Assembly (NCBI RefSeq): GCF_001941825.1
Contig: NZ_CP019038.1
Location: 2,356,001 to 2,420,000 of the forward strand
From: Massilia putida
Lineage (GTDB): Bacteria > Pseudomonadota > Gammaproteobacteria > Burkholderiales > Burkholderiaceae_D
Direction: 5' to 3'
DNA: 64,000 nt
Below the pieces are notes generated by a model. It ran no database searches, was not told the DNA's origin, and worked only from the letters and a program-made list of their open reading frames with translations. The position numbers and the translations under genes are program-made. Below are positions 47,473-56,787 of the stretch, piece by piece (positions within the stretch are counted from its first letter, which is position 1; each line of letters begins with the position of its first letter).

Positions 47473-48837
47473 ATGGTCTACCGATTCCTTTCGTGTATGT
47501 GTTGTCTGGCAGTAGCCGGCTGTGCGACCTACCGGCCGCTGCCGCTCGGACCTGTCCCCGAGCTGCCCGGGTGTCCTGCCCAGATCCAGGTCGACACGCG
47601 CAGCCTGCCGTTTCCCGTATTGGCCGCGCATCCCTTCGATCCGCACGACGGCCTCGACGAGATCGAGGTCGCGACGCTGGCCGTGGTGAACAATCCCGAT
47701 CTGAAACTGGCGCGCGACGATCTTGCCGTGTCGCGTGCCCAGGCCTTCGCCGCAGGCCTGCTGCCCGACCCGCAGCTGGCGCTGGCGGGCGATGTGTCCA
47801 ACAGCGACGCCAGTCCGGGCGGCACACGCGCTTTCAGCTTTGGCCTCAACTACGACGTCGGGGCGTTGATCAGTCACGCCGCCGGCCGCCGCGCCGCCCA
47901 GGCCGACGTGCGGAAGACCGACCTGGCGCTGCTGTGGCAGGAATGGCAGGTCGCCTCGCAGGCGCGGCTGGCGTTCGTCCGGTTGACCCATGGCCGGCGG
48001 CTGCTGGCCGTGCTGGACGCGAACCGGGCGCTGTTCGCCGACCGCGCCACGCGCACGGAACAAGCCCAGCAGCGCGGCCTGCTCACCAGCGACGCGGCGC
48101 TGCCCAATCTGACGGCGCTGCAGGACATCGATAAACAAATCCACGACCTGCAGCGCCAGCTGAGCCAGACCGCGCATGACCTGAACACCTTGCTCGGCCT
48201 GGACGCCCGCTTCGATCTGCGCCTTCAGGACGGCACGCCGCCCGCGTTCGCGGACGAGGGTGCGGCGGATAGCGCGCTGACCGACCTTCACCGGCGCCGT
48301 CCCGACCTGCGCGCCCTGGTCGCAGGCTACACGGCACAGGACCAGCGTTACCGTGCGGCGCTGCTAGCCCAGTTTCCTTCACTGAACGTGGGCCTGACCC
48401 GCTCGCGCGACAACAGCAACGTATATTCGAACAGCCTGGGCATCACGCTATCGCTGCCCTTGCTGAACCGCAACCGCGGCAACATCGCCATCGAGCAGGC
48501 CACGCGCCAAAAACTGCACGACGAATACCAGGTGCGCGTCCAGGCGGCGCGTAACGAGATCCGCGCCGTCCTCGATCAGCAGCGCCTCGACCGCGCGCAG
48601 CTGGAACGCATCGATACCGCGCTGGCCCGGCTGGAGCCGGCCATCCAACGCAGTGACCTGGCGGCGCGCGCCGGGTTGATCGATGCGCTCGCGTACACGA
48701 ATGCGCGAGCAGCGCTGCTGGCCAAGCAGGCCGAGCGGATTACCCTGCAGCAGCAGATCGCCGAACAGCGTGTCGCGCTGCAAACCTTGCTCGGGATCGC
48801 TCCCGATGCATCCTCGACTGAACATCCCCAACCATGA
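47473..48837 (+). CDS. TolC/CzcC-like outer membrane efflux lipoprotein
   Basis: 454 residues. A short signal peptide with lipobox LAVAGC predicts lipidation. Two repeated long helical regions rich in A, Q and R alternating with beta segments (GGTRAFSFGLNYDVG and SNSLGITLSLPLLNRNRGNI) are typical of the OEP family. Outer-membrane channel of the RND system encoded next. ATG 47473 chosen because the lipobox then sits at about residue 17. The stop overlaps the adaptor start (ATGA). Confidence 0.88.
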   Translation: MVYRFLSCMCCLAVAGCATYRPLPLGPVPELPGCPAQIQVDTRSLPFPVLAAHPFDPHDGLDEIEVATLAVVNNPDLKLARDDLAVSRAQAFAAGLLPDPQLALAGDVSNSDASPGGTRAFSFGLNYDVGALISHAAGRRAAQADVRKTDLALLWQEWQVASQARLAFVRLTHGRRLLAVLDANRALFADRATRTEQAQQRGLLTSDAALPNLTALQDIDKQIHDLQRQLSQTAHDLNTLLGLDARFDLRLQDGTPPAFADEGAADSALTDLHRRRPDLRALVAGYTAQDQRYRAALLAQFPSLNVGLTRSRDNSNVYSNSLGITLSLPLLNRNRGNIAIEQATRQKLHDEYQVRVQAARNEIRAVLDQQRLDRAQLERIDTALARLEPAIQRSDLAARAGLIDALAYTNARAALLAKQAERITLQQQIAEQRVALQTLLGIAPDASSTEHPQP

Positions 48838-49904
48838 AGACATCCATTCTCGTGATCGGCGCGCTCGTCGTGGCCGTGGGTGCCGCGGTTGCATGGCACT
48901 GGCACGCCGGCGCCGGCACCGCCGATGCCGCGCCGGAAAATGCGGCAGAGCCCAGCGCGCTGGTCCGCGTGCAGCAGGTAGCCCGCCAGAGCATGCCCCG
49001 GACCCTCGACACCTTCGGCGACATTGCAGCGGGCAAGCCGGAATCGCTCAGCTTTCCTCAACCCGGCCAGTTGCTCCGCTTGCCGCTGGTGCCGGGTCAG
49101 CGCCTGCGTCGCGGCGATATCGTCGCCGTGATCGGTACCGATCCGAATACCGCCGCCGCCTATGCGCAGGCAGCGAACGCGGTCGGCTTCGCCCAACGCG
49201 AATTGAAGCGCCAGCAGGAACTCGCTGGCTTGCAGCTGGCCACGCAGTCCCAGGTCGATGCCGCGCGCAAGCAGCTGGAGGACAGCCAGGCCGCGCTGGC
49301 GGCGCAGGCGAAACTGGGCGGGGCCCATGCGAGCGTGACGCTGACGGCGCCGTTCGATGCCGTCGTGACCGCATTGCCGGTCGCGCAGGGCGAACGTGTC
49401 GCCGCCGGCGCGCCGGTCGCCCAGCTTGGTCCCACCGGCCATCCGCGCGCACTGCTGGCGATCGAGCCGGCCCGCAGCGCGGCCGTGAAACCGGGCATGG
49501 CGGTCACGCTCAAGCCGCTGCTGGACGGTGCCGCACCGATCATAGCGCACGTCGCGACTGTCGATGGCGTGATCGACCCGAAGAGCCAGATGGTGACCGC
49601 GATCGTGAACCTGCCTGCGAGCGCGGCTGCGGGCCTTGTGATTGGGACGCGCGTGGAGGCGACGATCACGCTTGGCGAAGGTAGCGCCTGGAGCGTCCCC
49701 CGCCAGGCCGTGCTGAGCGACGACCAGGGCAGCTACCTGTTCCAGGTCGCGGGCGGCCATGCGCGTCGCGTCGCCGTGAACGTGCTGGACGAGACCGCGA
49801 GGACCTATGGCGTGGACGGTCGGATCGACCCGGCGCAACAGGTGGTCGTGCTCGGCAACTACGAGCTGCACGACGGCATGCCGGTACGCGAGGCGAAGCA
49901 ATGA
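48834..49904 (+). CDS. RND efflux periplasmic adaptor (MFP)
   Basis: 356 residues. N-terminal membrane anchor, then lipoyl-type halves (SFPQPGQLLRLPLVPGQRLRRGD and TAPFDAVVTALPVAQGERV) around a coiled hairpin, and beta-barrel and membrane-proximal domains. Connects the pump with the outer membrane channel. Overlaps both neighbours by 4 bp, so the tripartite system is translationally coupled. Confidence 0.9.
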   Translation: MKTSILVIGALVVAVGAAVAWHWHAGAGTADAAPENAAEPSALVRVQQVARQSMPRTLDTFGDIAAGKPESLSFPQPGQLLRLPLVPGQRLRRGDIVAVIGTDPNTAAAYAQAANAVGFAQRELKRQQELAGLQLATQSQVDAARKQLEDSQAALAAQAKLGGAHASVTLTAPFDAVVTALPVAQGERVAAGAPVAQLGPTGHPRALLAIEPARSAAVKPGMAVTLKPLLDGAAPIIAHVATVDGVIDPKSQMVTAIVNLPASAAAGLVIGTRVEATITLGEGSAWSVPRQAVLSDDQGSYLFQVAGGHARRVAVNVLDETARTYGVDGRIDPAQQVVVLGNYELHDGMPVREAKQ

Positions 49905-52900
49905 CGCTGGCCGGGTGGACCCAGGCGCACCGGCGCTCGATTCTGTTCTTGCTCGCGCTGCTGGCGTTGGCGGGCCTCGTCGCGGCGTTCCGCCTGCCGG
50001 TATCGCTGTTCCCGACCGTGGACTTTCCGCGCGTGGTTGTCTCGATCGATGCGGGCGACCAGCCCGCCGAGCAGATGGAAATGCTGGTCACGCGGCCGGT
50101 CGAGGAGGCGGTGCGCCGCGTGCCGGGTATGCGCAACGTGCGCTCGACCACGAGCCGCGGTTCGGCCGAAGTCTCGATCACCTTCGACTGGGGCCTCGAC
50201 ATGGCGGCCGCCGCGCTGCAGGTGAACGCGGCCATCGCCCAGGTGCAGGGCTCGCTGCCCGCGGCGACGCAGGTGCTTGTGCGGCGCATGGACCCGACCG
50301 TGTTCCCGATCATCGCCTACAGCCTGGTCTCGAGCACGATGTCTGAGGTTGCACTGCACGACCTGGCCGAGTTCCAGTTGCGTCCCGCGCTGTCGAGCGT
50401 GGATGGCGTGGCGCGCGTGCAGGTGCAGGGTGGCGCGATCGAGGAATACCGCGTGACGGTCGATCCGGCGCGCCTCGCGGCGGTCGGCCTGGCGCTGGAC
50501 GACGTGGCGAAGGCCGTGTCGGCGGCGAACGTGATCAGCGCGGTCGGCCGGCTGGAAGACCACTACAAGCTGTACCTCGCGGTGTCGGACACCCGCCTCG
50601 ATTCCCTCGCGCGGCTGCGCGCACTGGTGCTGCGCAACCCCGCTGGCGGCATGGTGCGGCTCGCCGACGTCGCCAGCGTCGATGCCAGCACGGCGCCGAA
50701 CTGGACCCGCGTGACCGCCGACGGCCGCGACGCCGTGCTGTTCTCCGTCTACCAGCAGCCGGGCAGCAACAGCGTGCAAATCGCACAGGACATCAAGGCG
50801 CGCCTGGACGGCCTGCGCAAGCAACTGCCGCCAGGTGTGCAAATCGCCAGCTGGTACGACCAGAGCGAACTGGTGACGGCGTCGGCGGCCAGCGTGCGCG
50901 ACGCCGTCCTGATCGGCATCGGTCTGTCGGCGGCCGTCCTGCTGCTGTTCCTGCGCAACGTGAAGGTCACGCTGATCGCGATCGTCGTCGTGCCGGCCGT
51001 GCTGGCCAGTACGGTGGTGTTGCTGTACGTGCTCGGCATGAGCTTCAACATCATGACCCTGGGCGGCATGGCGGCCGCGGTCGGCCTGATCATCGACGAT
51101 GCGATCGTGATGATCGAGCACATCATGCGGCGCCTCCAGGGCGGCGAAGGCGAGGTGCACAAGCGCGTGATGGCCGCCGCGCTGGAATTCCTGCGCCCCT
51201 TGGCCGGCTCCAGCGCGTCGACTCTGGTGATCTTCGTGCCCCTGGCTTTCCTCTCCGGCGTGACCGGTGCGTTCTTCAAGGCGCTGTCGCTCACGATGGC
51301 GGCGGCGCTGTTCATCTCCTTCCTGATCAGCTGGCTGGCGGTGCCGCTGCTGGCCGACCGCTTCCTGAATGCGAAGGACGCCGAGCACGCCCCCGATTCT
51401 CGCCTGGTGCGCTGGCTGCACGGGCACTACCGGCGCGTGTTCGGCGCGCTGCTGGCGCGGCCCTGGCTGCTCCTGATCGGCGTCCTACCGCTGCTGCTGG
51501 CCGGTTTTGTCGCCTACCGCGCGGTCGGCTCCGGCTTCATGCCGGCCATGGACGAAGGCGGCTTCGTGCTCGACTACCGCGCGCCGCCCGGCACCGCACT
51601 CACCGAGACCGACCGTCTGCTGCGCCAGGTCGAAGGTATCATCCGCGCGACGCCCGATGTCGCCACCTATTCGCGCCGCACCGGCGCCGGCCTGGGCGGC
51701 GGCCTCAACGAAGCCAACCAGGGCGACTTCTTCGTGCGTCTGAAACCGTCGGGCCGGCGTCCGGTGGACCAGGTGATGGACGACATCCGCGGCCGCATCG
51801 AGCACGAAGTACCCGGCATCGAGGTCGAGATGGCCCAGCTGATGGAAGACCTGATCGGCGATCTGACCGCCGTGCCGCAGCCGGTCGAGATCAAGATCTT
51901 CGGCGACCGTCCCGGCACGCTGGCCGCGAGCGCGCGGGCGGTGGCGGCGCGCCTCTCCAAGATCGACGGCGTGGTCGACGTCAAGGATGGCATCAACCCG
52001 GCCGGCGACGCGCTTGACATCCGCGTCGATCCGGCGCGGGCGGCACTCGAGGGCATGGACGCCGACGCCATCACACGCTACGTGTCCAGTGTCCTCTCCG
52101 GCACCGTCGCGACGCACGTGCCGGGCGGCGTCAAGATGGTCGACGTACGCATCTGGGTGCCGCAGAACCAGCGCGCCACCGAGACCGATCTGCGCCGGCT
52201 GCGCGTGGTCGCGCCGGACGGTCACGTGTTCCCGCTGCAGCGCGTGGCCGAGATCCATGCGGTCACCGGCCAGGCGCAGATCACCCGCGAGAACCTCAAG
52301 CGCATGGTGGCCGTCACCGCGCGCATCAGCGGGCGCGACCTCGGCTCCGTGATCGCCGATGTCCAGAAGATGATGGCCCAGCCGCGCACGCTGCCTGCCG
52401 ACAGCTATTACCAGCTGGGTGGCCTGTACGAGCAGCAGCAGATCGCCTTCCATGACCTGATGGCGGTGTTCGCCGCCGCCAGCACGCTCGTGTTCCTGCT
52501 GCTGCTGTTCATGTACGAGAGCTTCCGGCTGGCGCTGTCGATCCTCGTCACCGCGCTACTGGCCGTGTCGGCCGTGTTCATCGGCCTGTGGCTGACCCAC
52601 ATCGAGCTGAACATCTCGGCCATGATGGGCATGACCATGATCATCGGCATGGCCACTGAGGTAGCGATCTTCTATTACTCGGAGCAGCAGGAGCTGGTCG
52701 CCGACCGCACGCGCGAGCAGGCCTTGCTGGAAGCGGGATTGAACCGCATGCGGCCGATCGCGATGACGACGCTGGCCGCGATCCTGACCTTGCTGCCGCT
52801 CGCGTTCGCGCTCGGGCGGGGCTCCGAAATGCAGCAGCCGCTGGCGATCGCCATCATTTCCGGGCTGGTCGTGCAACTGCCGCTCGTGCTGCTGCTGATG

Positions 52901-52954
52901 CCTGTCCTGTTTCACCTGATGCGCGGACGCTCGTCCGGCGCCGACCAAGTCTGA
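49901..52954 (+). CDS. RND-family efflux permease
   Basis: 1017 residues with the usual duplicated architecture: TM1, a large periplasmic loop starting LPVSLFPTVDFPRVVV, a TM2-6 block with GLIIDDAIVMIEHIM, a second periplasmic loop, and a final TM block ending MRGRSSGADQV. The TM4 acidic pair is the proton relay. The closest type is the HAE/HME group related to CzcA and MdtB. Substrate (metal or drug) cannot be decided from the sequence. Followed by a beta-propeller gene and a two-component system, likely its regulator. Confidence 0.93.
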   Translation: MTLAGWTQAHRRSILFLLALLALAGLVAAFRLPVSLFPTVDFPRVVVSIDAGDQPAEQMEMLVTRPVEEAVRRVPGMRNVRSTTSRGSAEVSITFDWGLDMAAAALQVNAAIAQVQGSLPAATQVLVRRMDPTVFPIIAYSLVSSTMSEVALHDLAEFQLRPALSSVDGVARVQVQGGAIEEYRVTVDPARLAAVGLALDDVAKAVSAANVISAVGRLEDHYKLYLAVSDTRLDSLARLRALVLRNPAGGMVRLADVASVDASTAPNWTRVTADGRDAVLFSVYQQPGSNSVQIAQDIKARLDGLRKQLPPGVQIASWYDQSELVTASAASVRDAVLIGIGLSAAVLLLFLRNVKVTLIAIVVVPAVLASTVVLLYVLGMSFNIMTLGGMAAAVGLIIDDAIVMIEHIMRRLQGGEGEVHKRVMAAALEFLRPLAGSSASTLVIFVPLAFLSGVTGAFFKALSLTMAAALFISFLISWLAVPLLADRFLNAKDAEHAPDSRLVRWLHGHYRRVFGALLARPWLLLIGVLPLLLAGFVAYRAVGSGFMPAMDEGGFVLDYRAPPGTALTETDRLLRQVEGIIRATPDVATYSRRTGAGLGGGLNEANQGDFFVRLKPSGRRPVDQVMDDIRGRIEHEVPGIEVEMAQLMEDLIGDLTAVPQPVEIKIFGDRPGTLAASARAVAARLSKIDGVVDVKDGINPAGDALDIRVDPARAALEGMDADAITRYVSSVLSGTVATHVPGGVKMVDVRIWVPQNQRATETDLRRLRVVAPDGHVFPLQRVAEIHAVTGQAQITRENLKRMVAVTARISGRDLGSVIADVQKMMAQPRTLPADSYYQLGGLYEQQQIAFHDLMAVFAAASTLVFLLLLFMYESFRLALSILVTALLAVSAVFIGLWLTHIELNISAMMGMTMIIGMATEVAIFYYSEQQELVADRTREQALLEAGLNRMRPIAMTTLAAILTLLPLAFALGRGSEMQQPLAIAIISGLVVQLPLVLLLMPVLFHLMRGRSSGADQV

Positions 52955-52975
52955 CGCTGTCCATATGGAGAAACC

Positions 52976-53953
52976 GTGAAACCTGTCCTGATCAAACCGT
53001 TCCTCGTCGGCGCCGCGCTGGCGGCCTGCCTGTCCTCGGCCGCCGCCGCGGAGCCCGTCCACTACGCTGTGCAACAGCGCTGGGACCTCGGCCCGGCAAC
53101 GCGCTGGGATTACCTCGCGCTCGACACCCAGCGCAACCGGCTGTTCGTCACGCGCGGCGACCGGGTGCAGGTGCTCGACGCCGCCAGCGGCAAGCCGGTC
53201 GGCGAGATTCCAAATACGGCCGGCGTGCACGGCGTGGCATTCGCGCAGGACCTCAAGCTCGGCTTCACCAGCAACGGCCGCGCCAACAGCATCACCGTGT
53301 TCGACCTCAATACGTTGCAGGTCAAGGGCGACTGGAAGGTGGCAGGCGCCAATCCGGACGCGATCCTGTACGCCCCCGCCACCCGCAAGCTGTATACGTT
53401 CAACGGCAAGAGCCAGGACGTGAGCGTGTTCGATGCCGCGAGCGGCAAGCCGATCGCCACGATCGCGGTCGGCGGCAAGCCGGAATTCGCGGCCACCGAC
53501 GGCAAACGCGTCTACGTGAACGTCGAGGACAAGAACGAGATCGTTGCGATCGACGCAGAGACCGACCACGTGCTGGCGCACTGGCCGCTGGCCGGCTGCG
53601 ACGAACCGAGCGGACTGGCGCTGGACAGCGCGCACGCGCGGCTGTTCTCGGTATGCGGCAACCGCGCGATGATGGTCACCGACAGCGCGAGGGGCAAGGT
53701 GGTGGCGCACATCGCGATCGGCGACCATCCGGACGCGGCATATTACGATCCCGGTACCGCCACGGTGTTTTCCTCCAATGGCGCGGGCACGCTGAGCGTG
53801 GTGCGCCAGCTGGACGCCGACCGTTACGCGCCCGCGGTCGAGGTGCCGACTGCGAAGGGCGCGCGCACCATGGCGTTCGATCCGGCGAGCGGTCGGGTGT
53901 ACCTGCCGACCGTCGTCGACAAAACGTTCACGATGGTGGTGGTCGGCCCATGA
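52976..53953 (+). CDS. Periplasmic YncE-like beta-propeller protein
   Basis: 325 residues with signal peptide (ending SSAAAA-EP). Repeated blades of about 40-45 residues (RLFVTRGDRVQVLDAASGKPVGEI, and similar units) form a YVTN/YncE-type propeller. The start is GTG 52976 with GGAG six bases upstream; the next ATG is far inside. Same operon as the RND genes; a metal- or drug-binding or assembly role is inference. Confidence 0.82.
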   Translation: MKPVLIKPFLVGAALAACLSSAAAAEPVHYAVQQRWDLGPATRWDYLALDTQRNRLFVTRGDRVQVLDAASGKPVGEIPNTAGVHGVAFAQDLKLGFTSNGRANSITVFDLNTLQVKGDWKVAGANPDAILYAPATRKLYTFNGKSQDVSVFDAASGKPIATIAVGGKPEFAATDGKRVYVNVEDKNEIVAIDAETDHVLAHWPLAGCDEPSGLALDSAHARLFSVCGNRAMMVTDSARGKVVAHIAIGDHPDAAYYDPGTATVFSSNGAGTLSVVRQLDADRYAPAVEVPTAKGARTMAFDPASGRVYLPTVVDKTFTMVVVGP

Positions 53954-54031
53954 GCGCGCGGTTTGCGGTAAGCTGGCGGCGCGATTTCCGAGGTGTTCCA
54001 TGACTAATTCACGCTCCCGCGACAACCACCC

Positions 54032-54694
54032 ATGCGCCTGCTGCTGATCGAGGACGACCCGATGATCGGCGACAGCATCGCCGAAGGCCTGCGCGCGGAA
54101 CGCTATGCGCTCGACTGGGTGCAGGACAGCGGGGCCGCCCAGCTGGCGCTGGTGACGGACGTCTACGACCTGTTGTTGCTCGACCTCGGCCTACCGGGCC
54201 GAGACGGCCTCGACGTGCTGCGCCAGTACCGCGCCCGCGGCGGCCAGGCACCGGTCCTGATCATCACGGCGCGGGACAGCACCGCCGACCGCGTGCAGGG
54301 ACTGGACGGCGGTGCCGACGATTACCTGGTCAAACCGTTCGATCTGGAAGAGTTGTTCGCGCGGGTACGTGCGCTGCTCAGGCGCGGCGCCGGCCGCGCG
54401 CAACCTGACATCGTGCACCGCGGCGTGACCTTGCGCCTGACCGCGCACGAGGCCCTGCTCGACGGGAAGCCGTTACCGTTGTCGGCGCGCGAATTCGCGC
54501 TGCTGGCCGCGTTGCTCGACCCGCCCGGACGCGTCATGTCGAAGGCATTGCTGGAACAGAAGCTGTACGGCTGGAACGAGGAGGTCGAGAGCAACACTGT
54601 GGACGTGTACGTGCACCGCCTGCGCAAGAAGCTCGGCGCGGATTTCATCAGGAACGTGCGCGGCGTGGGCTACCTGGCGCCGCTGGCTTCATGA
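54032..54694 (+). CDS. OmpR-family response regulator (QseB/PmrA-like)
   Basis: 220 residues: receiver with EDD near the N-terminus, acceptor in DLLLLDLGLPGRDG and Lys in VKPFDLEEL, then winged helix with RLTAHEALLDGKPLPLSAREFALL and ESNTVDVYVHRLRKKLG. The partner kinase starts 18 bp downstream. Likely controls the upstream efflux operon. Confidence 0.92.
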   Translation: MRLLLIEDDPMIGDSIAEGLRAERYALDWVQDSGAAQLALVTDVYDLLLLDLGLPGRDGLDVLRQYRARGGQAPVLIITARDSTADRVQGLDGGADDYLVKPFDLEELFARVRALLRRGAGRAQPDIVHRGVTLRLTAHEALLDGKPLPLSAREFALLAALLDPPGRVMSKALLEQKLYGWNEEVESNTVDVYVHRLRKKLGADFIRNVRGVGYLAPLAS

Positions 54695-54712
54695 AGACCG
54701 CATGAGGATCCC

Positions 54713-56061
54713 ATGAGGACAATCCGCAGCCAGCTGCTGCTCGGCCTTTTGGGCGGGACCCTGACCTGCACCCTCGTGGCCGGTGGCGCCATCTACTTCA
54801 AGGTCCTGGAAGAATCCAACGAACTGTTCGACTACCAGCTGCGCCAGATGGCGACGACGCTGCCGACCACGCAGGCTGGTTTGCCGGCGCGGCACGAGCA
54901 TGGCGATCCCGAGGAAGAGGTGGTGATCCAGGTCTGGGACCGGTCCGGGCGGCTCGGCTACGTCTCGACCACCGCACATGTCCTGCCAGCCGCGTCACGG
55001 CCCGGCTACGCGACACTGACCAGCAACGACGATACGTGGCGCGTGTACCTCGCCGAGCGCGGCGGCGACAGGGTACAGGTGGCGCAATCCGTGTCGGCGC
55101 GTGAAGAACTCGCGGCGCGGCTGGCGTTGCGCTCGCTGCTCCCGTTCCTGGTCATGCTGCCGATACTGGGGGGCTGATCTATGCCGTCGTGGGGCGCAGC
55201 TTGAAACCCTTGACCCGGCTCGCGCAAGCGCTGGGCCGCCGGTCGCCGAGCGACCTCCAGCCACTTGCCGAGCGGGACGAGCCGCCAGAGCTCAGGCCCG
55301 TCGTCGCGGCAATGGACGACCTGCTGCTACGGCTCGACCATGCATTGCACAGCCAGCGCACCTTCGTGGCGGACGCGGCGCATGAGCTTCGTACGCCGCT
55401 GACCGCCCTGCAGCTGCAGTTGCAACTGGCAGAGCGCGCTGGTGACGACGAACAGCGCGCAGCCGCCTTCACCAAGCTGCATCAGCGCCTCGATCGCGCC
55501 ATCCATCTGGTGCAGCAGTTGCTCACTGCGGCGCGGCAGGAAGGCGGCACGGGCGAGGCGGCCCAGGTACCGGTCAATCTGCTAGAAGTGGCGCGTGCCT
55601 GCATCGGGGAGCGCTACGACCAGGCCAGCGCGAAGAATATCGACCTGGGGATCGTCGAGGCCGAGGCGGATCTCGATGGTCCGTGCCTGCCCGGAAACGC
55701 CGATGGTCTGCGTATCCTGATCGGCAACCTGCTCGACAATGCGTTGCGCTACACTGCGCCGGGCGGCCGTATCGACGTGACCGTCGCGCAAACCGAGCGG
55801 GAGATCGTGCTGCAGGTGGCCGATGACGGAATCGGCATCGCGCCTACGGAGCGGGCACGGGTGTTCGACCGGTTTTATCGGGGCGCGGGGCATGCCGAAT
55901 GGGGCAGTGGGCTAGGCCTGTCGATAGTGCGCAGCGTCGCGAATGCCCATCAAGCCACTGTGGCACTTTGCGACGGACCGACAGGGCGTGGGCTATTGGT
56001 GACGGTGCGCTTTAGTATGCCTGACAAGACCGTCGGCGTCGGATCGACTAATCGGAGTTAG
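54713..56061 (+). pseudogene. QseC-like sensor kinase split by a frameshift
   Basis: 5' frame 54713-55177 encodes an N-terminal membrane segment and a periplasmic sensor part, stopping in FLVMLPILGG. The 3' frame continues to 56061 with IYAVVGRSLKPLTRLAQAL, HisKA AAHELRTPLT, N-box NLLDNALRY and GSGLGLSIVRSVAN. One extra base near 55174-55175 would join them (GGCTGATC read as GG-C?TG-ATC), so a one-base deletion in a GGGGGGC run is the simplest cause. Could be real, a programmed event or a sequencing error. Confidence 0.85.
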
Positions 56062-56648
56062 TCACCTGCGCCGGCAGATTGTTTGCGGCGGAGCATCTCC
56101 AAACGCAGGCTTTCCAGATCCTTTTGAATACGGGATGCGATGGCCGTATCGGCGATCCCGAATGGTAGCCAGTATCCCATGGTCGCCTTGCTGTCGTAGG
56201 TGACGACTGTTTGTCCATTCGACTCCTGAAGGGATGTCGTGACGTCGCCCTGCTTGACACTGCCCGACACGACATGCGAGACGAGTCTCGTGCCTGGAAA
56301 AAGCTCGACACGTCTCACGTATTCGAACGGGATGCTAAACCAACCGAATCGCACCTTGCCGGATTGCCGGACCAGCATGCTGTCTTCCGTACGCGATAAA
56401 ATGCGGCTCTCGTCCAGGTCGGCCAGGAAGTCCGTCATATGGTCATAGTCGGTCAGGACGGCATATGCCTGCCGGGCGCTGACCGGCACCGCAAATTGCG
56501 CATGAGCGGTGACGACATCACCATGCCGGCTCACCTTGACCTGCATATCTTCCTCGAGGCGTGCGGCACGGCTGCCAACCGGCGTGGCCAACAGCAAGAC
56601 AAGGGACAAAGCCCGGCATGCGGGTCGGAGGTCGATAGAAAATGACAT
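56058..56648 (-). CDS. START/SRPBCC-like periplasmic protein
   Basis: 196 residues, signal peptide ending VGSRA-A, then a polyketide-cyclase-like fold (VPVSARQAYAVLTDYDHMTDFLADLDES, LVRQSGKVRFGWFSIPFEYVR). Ligand-binding family, function unknown. ATG 56648 chosen because it begins the signal peptide; the frame upstream to 56705 is unsupported. Its stop overlaps the kinase stop tail-to-tail. Confidence 0.75.
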   Translation of the reverse strand: MSFSIDLRPACRALSLVLLLATPVGSRAARLEEDMQVKVSRHGDVVTAHAQFAVPVSARQAYAVLTDYDHMTDFLADLDESRILSRTEDSMLVRQSGKVRFGWFSIPFEYVRRVELFPGTRLVSHVVSGSVKQGDVTTSLQESNGQTVVTYDSKATMGYWLPFGIADTAIASRIQKDLESLRLEMLRRKQSAGAGD

Positions 56649-56787
56649 GTGCGGGCACGCGGCGAAGGAACACGAGCATATTAGACCACGTTGGCTGAAT
56701 CCCATGCCCTTCCATCCGCTGGCCTTAGCGGTACAATGACGGCCTTGTCCTGGTTGGCGCCCTGCCCGGCCGATACTTTTCTGAATT

